Below are positions 57,446 to 64,000 of a DNA stretch of 64,000 nt, piece after piece. The DNA is from Quercus robur (taxonomy: Eukaryota > Streptophyta > Magnoliopsida > Fagales > Fagaceae). The translations under genes were made by a program, and so were the position numbers. Location: positions 92,830,862 through 92,894,861 of the forward strand of contig NC_065535.1 in assembly GCF_932294415.1 (NCBI RefSeq), in the 5' to 3' direction. The notes beneath the pieces were generated by a model, which saw only the letters and a list, made by a program, of their open reading frames with translations, made no database searches and was not told the origin of the DNA. Position 1 is the first letter of the stretch. Each line of letters starts with the position of its first letter.

Positions 57446-58593
57446 TGGCCTGTTTGGAAGTTAAAAAAAGGAGGGGAAGTAGAGTAAAGGGAGAGAGAGT
57501 AATTCAATTACCTCATTTGGAAGTTTTTTAAGGAATGAGGGGGAGGGGTTTGGAGGGGTTTCAACTACCTCTAACCCCTCATTTTTAATTCCCCCAAATT
57601 GGAGAGATTTGGAGGGAGAGTAGAGTAGATAAATTATTGACAAAATGAATTCTCCAATTTAACCTTTCTAAATTAACAAAATTACAAACCAATTTTCTTT
57701 TTCTTTGCTTTCTTTTTCCACTGTAATCACCTTTGGCCGTTCGATCACTGTGAGCTTTTGATCTTTTCCAGATCAATGGCTAGCCTTTCGTTGGAGGAAG
57801 CCTCCGGTTCCGGCTCCGGCTTTGACTCCAACCAGGAGTAGAGTGAGCGGTGCGGCAGCTACAGCCTGAGCTCTGACGTCAACGAGTCGGAGAGCTGTAG
57901 CAGTAGCTTCTCATGCTGGCGGTTTGAGACTGAGTGTGGAGCTTCGAGATCGATGACGTCAACTCCTCGTTCGGTGGCCGGTAATTTCCATTTTCTGGCG
58001 CTGATGATGTTGCCGGTGATCGGAGGCAAGGACATGGTGGTTTGGGACGAGAAGAAGCCCGAGAAACCGGAAACCAATTTGTCTGATACATTCTATTTTT
58101 CATTTTTATTATTTGTTTTTAGTTTTTACTATTTATTTTTGTTTTCTAAATTACTATTAACTATTTTATAATAGATAATTATAGTTTTATACTTCTTTCT
58201 TTGCTTTTTTTTTTTTTTTTTTTCTTTTTTTATGTAAAGTAGTTTTATACTTTTATTAATGGTATTTGATGAAAAGAGAATGTTGATTAAATAATTATTT
58301 AATCTAATAAATTAATCATATTAATGGTATTGGATGAAAATAGAATGTTGATTAAATAATTATTTAATCTAATAAGTTAATCATAGACCAATATTATAAG
58401 TCAATTTTCAAATAGGGGTAAATTTGTCTATTTAAATAATTTTCTCTCCTTTCCATCCTAATTTTAAAATATCCAAACAAGAGAAAAGGTTAATTACTCC
58501 CTTTCCCCTTCCTAATTTTAAAAACATCCAAATAAGGTGGAGGATAACCATTCCCCTCTACTCTCCTCTCTCTCTAAACTTCCAAACAGACCA
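57446..58593. mobile_element. Harbinger-like non-autonomous element carrying a RopGEF fragment
   Basis: Inverted ends TGGCCTGTTTGGAAGTT and TGGTCTGTTTGGAAGTT are flanked by CTA on both sides (57443-57445 and 58594-58596). A 3-bp duplication with this type of end suggests PIF/Harbinger. It is inserted at the last three bases of the hAT element 55883-57445, whose own target duplication follows at 58597. Length is 1,148 bp. Repeated AATTATTTAATCTAATAA units occur at 58290-58385. Confidence 0.75.
57776..58089 (+). pseudogene. Captured RopGEF (PRONE-type Rho GEF) N-terminal fragment
   Basis: From ATG 57776 the frame gives MASLSLEEASGSGSGFDSNQ, a TAG at codon 22 (57839-57841), then SESCSSSFSCWRF, SVAGNFHFLA, MMLPVIGGKDMVVWDEKKPE and NLSD. 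The SSSFSCRRF-like Ser-rich stretch and VMLPVIGGKDVVVWD-like block are typical of plant RopGEFs just before the PRONE domain, which activates ROP GTPases at the plasma membrane. Similarity ends near 58089, before the catalytic domain, so it cannot act as an exchange factor. It lies entirely inside the Harbinger-like element. Confidence 0.75.
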
Positions 58594-58604
58594 CTAGTTT
58601 CAGG

Positions 58605-61308
58605 GAGCTACAATGAGGAAGAAGATGGCCAATTATTGAAGGCCAATGGTTCTACTGAGTACTAACTTTTAGTGTAAATTGGTTATGTGGCTAACTGAAG
58701 GAAGTTTTACGTATAAAACAATACACTAATATTCTTAGGAGATAACATGAGTACGTGACACAGCAAGTCACTAAGTCAGCAATGTTCACCAATAATTGTG
58801 TTAACTCGGAAGAAAACCATTCATTTATAATAAAAGTTATTCAAGAGACTTATAGAAGCTAATGAAACTTGTCAATTATAGTAGAAATATGATTATAATT
58901 TTTTTTTTTAATTGAAGAATTTTGTACAAATCCTTCAAGGTAGGTTTCAAACAATAGCCATTTAACAAAAAAAATTAAAGAATTGTATACAAATTCTTCA
59001 AGCTAATTTTCAAACAAGCACTTCCGCTGTTGATTCCTTTGATTTCCTCCACTAGCCGCATCTGGTGTTTTATTAAAATTTGCCCCCTATAAACTAAACT
59101 ATAATTGGAACTTCAATTGGTTCATCTCTGACGAAGCATATATCAAGCAATAGACCAGTTCTGATTAGCTATTAAGAACTTGAAGAGACATCTAAAAATT
59201 ATAGGTAAAACTCTATCCCATATATATATATATAATAACTAACTACTTCAAGGTATCAAATTCATATATATATATATATATATATATATGTACCATCATA
59301 GCTTAGTGGACACATTATGATGTTTTTAATAGAGACATTCAACGTTTTAAAATCTCTATTCTTCATTGTAACTATCAAATTTATTAGAAAAAATGCTAAA
59401 TAAATTGAAGGAAATAGAAAAAATAATAGAGATGTAAAAGTGAGAGAGAGAGAGAGAGAATTATGTGTTTCAGCTTGGTGGCTCATGTCCATGGGATAAA
59501 ACCCTTGATTTCTGCATATTTGACATTACTGGTGTCAGTGGTGTGTGTTACATTGACCCTAATAGGGCTTATACAAAGAGAATATGAGCTATGGTTAGAT
59601 GTAAGTGAACTTATTATATAATTGGGTCTTTTGGGCCAATACATTCATTATTATAAACCCAAATATATATATCTTTAATACTCCTCAAACTCAAGGTCCG
59701 AAGTTTGATGATGTTTTGAGTTTGGAATAAGCTTGTTTGAACCAAATCCCAAATTCAAAGACATCATGAGTTGATGGAAATCATTCACAACATTTTGTAC
59801 TAGTAGTTTACTTTCAAGTTTCAACAAAGATGTTCGTTGTTTAAATCCTCCCCTCTCAATTATCAAATTATTAAAAAAAAACTGAAATTGATATGAAACT
59901 TGGAAGGACAGTATTACTATAAAATGAATTTATTAAAATTGCAAATCACCTAGATTTTAAACTTTTCCTTTTTTTGCTCCCTTTTAAAATAAGACTCACT
60001 GATCAAACTTTTAAAGTTCCCAAAGGGTTGGCTCTCTATTTTTTAGCGGGGTCAAGGTTCCCCTTCCGTCCATGAAAATGGGTCTAATTCACTCAACTGA
60101 ATAAATAATAAGTAAATATAATTAATTCAAGCAATTCATGCTATAACATTTTTTATTTCTTCTCGATCATTCATGCTATAACATATAATAATTGCAATTT
60201 GTATGTTGGAAAACAAGGAAAAACATGATTAAGAGTAATTCTAAATATAGTTGTTTCTTTGCTATCCTCTGTATCTTTATACTTGTTGCAAACTCTGGCA
60301 AGAAATTTTACTATTTTTTTTTTCATTATCAATGCATAAACATAAGTATATTCTTATTCAAAGTCCTTTAATTAGGGACTAAGTCATATTAATTGTTGAT
60401 CAGCATGTTATGTGATTTATTGTTTTTTAATTATTTTGTGGGAATGCACACATGAATGGTTTCATATATCACCATACAATGAGAATATGAGATGAACGAA
60501 TTTTCCTCCAAACTGGTTGGAAGTAAACTCAATCCTTATAAAAATAAAAAATAAAAAATAAAAAGCCATGCTTAACTTGAACTTGAACATATAAATTTCT
60601 TTAAAAAGAGGGAAAGATTAAGAAATGATAAATTACCAATTTTGTCAAAAACTTAAAATGTTACAAAATATTGAAATTACACAAACAATTCACCTGCAAC
60701 TCAATGTGTCGTCAATACCAAACACACCAAATAGTTTCATAATACCAATAAATTGTATACCAAATAAGCCCAATACTTCCATCATATCAAAACCATAACT
60801 TTTTCATGATGTTAGTAGTAGACTCAAATAAAAACTAATAAAAATCTATTAAATCAAGTATAGTAAAAAATATAATTAAAATTGTTGTGTATGCAGCATT
60901 ATTACTCGTTACTATTATTATTATTAGGCTAAAATGCAAGTCGCACTTTCTAAGTTTGATTGAAATTCAATACTCTAAATTTACTTTCATTCAATTTAGT
61001 TTTCTAAATTTTAAATTTATTAAATTCAGGTATTTTGTCTAATTATGTTAAAAATTTGCTGTTAAGTATGCAATTAACTAATATAAAATCTCACATAAAA
61101 AATCTATAAAATATTTTTATTAATTTTATATATTTTTTAATGTGAGAAAAAAATTTCTTTAATGAAATTTTTTGAATGAAATTGGATAAAAAATATGAAT
61201 TGAATAAATTTGAAAATTAGAGTATCCAATTGAACGAAAGTAAAAGTTAGAGGACTGAAATAGATTCTAGTCAAACTTAAAGGGCACAACTTGCATTTTA
61301 GCCTTATT
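58605..61308. other. Non-coding interval, possible Copia debris
   Basis: TA microsatellites at about 59220-59234 and 59263-59289 and GA repeats at 59441-59459. On the minus strand at about 59675-59870 a frame ending LEFEEY, followed by an AGTATTAAAG stretch, is suggestive of a Copia 3' end but too weak to call. No gene is supported. Confidence 0.35.
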
Positions 61309-61313
61309 GTTAT

Positions 61314-62064
61314 TGTGGGGATTATGGCCCAAAATAATGTATTGGGCCTTGGGCCTTGTCCGAGGACACTAACAAGTCCGAGGAGAGAAACATGACTTAG
61401 ATGATCTACTTTACAAGACTCATCATTGGGAGACAAAGAGAAGAAAGTCTAAGGAGGAACTTCTCCTTGGACACAGTAGACCCAGACCAAGTGTATATTC
61501 AAGCAATTGAAGTACGCCCCCTAAACACGTAAAAGAGAAAAAAAACTCAAAATATCTAAGGAAAAATTGCCACCACCACATTAAATGCACTGTAGCTACT
61601 TTTCTGGCCGCATTAATATGGAGAAGACTCTTGAACAGTGTTGTCTTGGCTGCCATAACTCACAAAAGACTGAAAGGGGTGTCTGATAGGATGGGTGTTC
61701 AAGTGGGGGTCTAGGTGATCAACAAGTATAAGGTCCAGATGATCAGGAAGAGCTTATATAATGTAGAAAAAACCCCCATGAAGAGGGGAGAGCGAAAAAG
61801 AAGAAGAGAATACTGTAGCATGTAAAAAAAACTCTAATGTGGTGATCTGTGTTTATAAGTAAAATTCTAGTCTCCTCGAACGGAAGGTCCTTTGATCATA
61901 ATAGCTTTTATTCTTGTCTGATTGTTTCTTAAACCCATGCAAGCCGTTGCACAACTCACCTAAATCTAGTTCTTTGTCCCATACTCTACAAAATTCATTG
62001 TATTGAGCCTTTTGGACTAGGATTCCATATAGTTCGGGCTTAGGCTCCAAACTTTGTCCATACA
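61314..62064 (+). mobile_element. Solo LTR, gypsy type
   Basis: TGTGGGGATTATGG...TCCATACA (751 bases) flanked by GTTAT on both sides (61309-61313 and 62065-62069). It contains two TCCGAGGA motifs near its start and a TATA box (CTTATATAATG) at about 61753, resembling the layout of the LTR at 54593. Confidence 0.88.
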
Positions 62065-62075
62065 GTTATTATTAG

Positions 62076-62647
62076 CAAGGTTTTTATAATCGGACCATTC
62101 ATTGAACCGTAAAAGGGAGAGGTTTAAGGTTTTTGAGGTCGAACTGGGGTCGAACCATCATGACATCATAATTAATTAAAACCTAAATATAGATATTAAA
62201 TCTATAAAACTAGCAAAATTGACAATATATCTATATATGTGAGAGAAATTTAATGATTTTCAAGCATATATTTAATAATTAAATAAAAAAGTTAATATAA
62301 TAAAATAAAATAAAATAATAATCATGAAAACATTAAAATTTATGATTAATTTTTGAAGTAAAGTTGAATATCTTTGAAAGATTTTAATTATAATTTTTTT
62401 TATTCCTTGTAAGAGATGGATAATTTAATTAAGTAAAATAAAATTGTGTTAAGTTGTTTTTAAAAAAAAAAATTGCTAAGGGGTTGGACCGCATGGTTCT
62501 CATCAGTTCGTGCGGTCCAACCCTAGTTTTAGGGGTTCACGGAATTAACAAAAAATCCGGTTCTTTAGGCTTAAAAAACTGATTTTCATCTCGGTTCTCG
62601 GTTTTCACGGTCTAATCTCTCAGTCCGGTTTGGTTATGAAAACCTTG
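62076..62647. mobile_element. hAT-type MITE
   Basis: The ends CAAGGTTTTTATAA and, reverse-complemented, CAAGGTTTTCATAA are flanked by an exact 8-bp ATTATTAG (62068-62075 and 62648-62655). Subterminal regions contain repeated CCGGTT/GGTTC and GACCG motifs. 572 bp, non-coding. Confidence 0.85.
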
Positions 62648-62737
62648 ATTATTAGTATTATTTTGGTTAAAATGCAAATTGCACCTTATAAGTTTGACTA
62701 AAATTCATTTAATTACTCTAACTTTATTTTTGTTTTG

Positions 62738-62901
62738 TTTTTTTTTTTTTTAGAGAGTTTCAACCTATGGTGTCCGTTTCTGATAATAGCTCTTTATCAT
62801 CAGACCAAGACACCAATCAGTTTTTGGTGTAGGCAGGGATTGAACCCCAGATTTTTTATACAACCATCAGAGACTTTACTAGTTGAGTTAACTAGAACCC
62901 A
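62738..62901 (-). mobile_element. tRNA-derived SINE, minus strand
   Basis: On the minus strand: GGGTTCTAGTTAACTCAACT, a box B-like GGGGTTCAATCCC, TGCCTACACCAAAAACTG, then GACACCATAGGTTGAAACTC and a poly(A) tail (T run 62738-62750 on the plus strand). Same family as 28972-29133 and better preserved. Confidence 0.75.
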
Positions 62902-63085
62902 CTTATTTTTGTTTAATTGAGTCCCATAAATTTCAAATTTATTCAATTAAAACTTTTTTGTTCAATTTTGTTAAAATTTTTGAAATTAAGTTAACAATTA
63001 AATAATAAAAAAATATTTTTGAAAAAAATTTCTCACATAAAAAATCTATAATTAGAGAACTGAAATGAATTCCTCTAAAAACTTA

Positions 63086-63196
63086 GGCCCTGTTTGGTAG
63101 CTTAGTTCTAACACACATTTTCAAATATTTTTTCATCCACACGTATATCAAAAGCACTTAAACAATATTACTCAAACTTCTTTACCAAATGGGCTC
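63086..63196. mobile_element. Tourist/Harbinger-type MITE
   Basis: The ends GGCCCTGTTTGGTAG and, reverse-complemented, GAGCCCATTTGGTAAAG are flanked by TTA (63083-63085 and 63197-63199). 111 bp, about 270 bp upstream of the NUF2 start codon. Confidence 0.7.
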
Positions 63197-63326
63197 TTAA
63201 GAAGCTATAATTTGCTACTTCCAAAAAAAAAAAAAAAAGAAGCTATAATTTGCAGGTTATTATTTATTTTTTAGATGAAATTGGAAAAAAAAAAAACTAC
63301 AAAAGACTCTTTTCAAGTAGGATTTG

Positions 63327-63335
63327 GGCGGGAAA
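63327..63335 (-). promoter_or_regulatory. E2F-type site upstream of NUF2
   Basis: GGCGGGAAA on the plus strand, the complement of TTTCCCGCC, a canonical plant E2F/DP site, 127 bases before the ATG. It fits S/G2-M expression of a kinetochore gene; binding is inferred. Confidence 0.55.
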
Positions 63336-63375
63336 ACAGTGTCACTCATTCAATCTCATTCTCACACAGGGCCAC

Positions 63376-63378
<3 letters not shown>

Positions 63379-63416
<38 letters not shown>
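63379..63416 (+). repeat. CT microsatellite in the NUF2 5' UTR
   Basis: About 19 CT units immediately upstream of the start region. CT tracts are common in plant 5' leaders. Confidence 0.8.
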
Positions 63417-63421
<5 letters not shown>

Positions 63422-63461
63422 TCAACCTACAGTGAATTGAATCGAATTGAGAAAAAAAAAA

Positions 63462-63962
63462 ATGTCGAAGTACGAGTGCCCAATGATGTCTCGAGGTGAA
63501 ATAGTAGCGATATTGAGCGAATCCCAAATCGCCAACATTTCAGAGAACGATCTCTCCAAACCAAACTTCGATTTCGTTTCCGATCTCTACACTCGACTCC
63601 TCTTCCACATCGACTGTCTCCACGAGTACTCTTCCTATTTATATTCCATTCCCTCTCGATTCTCTCATTTCTCTCTTCGATTTTCAAAATCCAAACCAAA
63701 CCAAAAAAACCCTAACTTCGAGTTTTGAGTTTTTGTGCAGGGAAGAAGAGCATGGACAGTTGGAGTTCGCGGCGCTCGATCACCTCGAGAATCCGGACTT
63801 TCACGTCGAATCGGTGCGGATTATCAAGCTCTACAATCGGATCAAGGATGTACTGGCCTCCATGGATTGTCCCAAGAGTTTTACCCTCAAAGACCTCATC
63901 AAACCTGCGTCTGATCGGACTGAACTTTTTCTTAGCGCGATTCTCAATTTCGGTCTTCACAG
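63462..63962 (+). CDS. NUF2: NUF2 kinetochore protein, exons 1-2 (partial at window edge)
   Basis: Exon 1 is 63462-63625 and exon 2 is 63741-63962. The intron is GT..GCAG and a further donor (GTTAGG) follows at 63963. The joined frame has 128 full codons: MSKYECPMMSRGEIVAILSE, FVSDLYTRLLFHIDCLHE, then LDHLENPDFHVESVRIIKLY and ILNFGLHR. This is the calponin-homology head of plant NUF2, which pairs with NDC80 in the outer kinetochore complex that binds spindle microtubules. The C-terminal coiled coil that contacts SPC24/SPC25 lies beyond the window. The start is the first ATG, after a CT-rich leader, and matches the family's MSK(F/Y)E start. No defect is seen in the visible part. Confidence 0.92.
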
Positions 63963-64000
63963 GTTAGGGTTAATAATGATTTTTTGTGGTAGTTGTTGAG

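Noticed and set aside
59675..59870. Copia 3' end on the minus strand
   Set aside because: Suggestive wording of the frame and purine tract only; no LTR partner or conserved RNase H motif could be found.
62738..62901. tRNA gene
   Set aside because: Box A/B-like elements are present but there is no cloverleaf and it has a poly(A) tail; it is a SINE.

Overview
This window looks like repeat-dense chromosomal DNA from a woody eudicot. The base composition is AT-rich, introns follow GT..AG with T-rich 3' ends, and there are plant-type Ty3/gypsy and Copia retrotransposons, hAT, MULE, Harbinger and Helitron DNA elements and tRNA-derived SINEs. The repeat style would suit Fagales such as oak or chestnut, but that is a guess. 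No prokaryotic feature, rRNA gene, tRNA gene or CRISPR array was seen.

Host genes are few. A bicupin gene (29680-32450, minus strand, three exons, 358 codons, apparently intact) has two broken relatives nearby (7917-10711 and 26351-26610). The first two exons of NUF2, a kinetochore subunit, begin at 63462 on the plus strand and run off the right edge. There is also a short C2-domain-like exon fragment at 26662.

Left third (1-19 kb): a probable non-autonomous Helitron (332-6271) contains a complete LTR element without gag-pol (2609-6171, TSD TATAT). Next come a hAT relic (6318-7183) and a cupin pseudogene split by a MULE-like element (8734-10303). A decayed Copia element (11519-18849, TSD TTTAG) has been invaded by a solo LTR (15517-16287) and by a small hAT element carrying an F-box gene fragment (17457-18433).

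Middle (19-38 kb): a nearly perfect hAT transposon (19178-23118, 8-bp TSD, intact 813-codon transposase), then the cupin region, MITEs, SINEs, duplicated non-coding blocks and a hAT relic related to the large one.

The 38-49 kb block is a complete Tat-lineage Ty3/gypsy element on the minus strand (38174-48905, TSD AGTTC, 737-bp LTRs). It has gag, protease, RT-RNase H, a second RNase H and integrase in one frame broken by three nonsense codons. Between integrase and 3' LTR lie an eight-unit 81-bp tandem array and, on the opposite strand, a spliced TATA-headed gene encoding a transposon-type protein with a coiled-coil C-terminus. A homologous antisense gene, truncated and decayed, is present at 53448-54170. 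The small LTR element at 2609-6171 carries a related 81-bp array and an antisense TATA box in the same relative places, which suggests it is a gag-pol-less relative. This shared antisense module is the most interesting signal in the window.

Right end (50-64 kb): TIR elements, LTR fragments, a hAT element (55883-57445) hit three bases from its end by a Harbinger-like element carrying a RopGEF exon fragment (57446-58593), a solo LTR (61314-62064), a hAT MITE (62076-62647), a SINE, a Tourist MITE, and NUF2 with an E2F-type site upstream.
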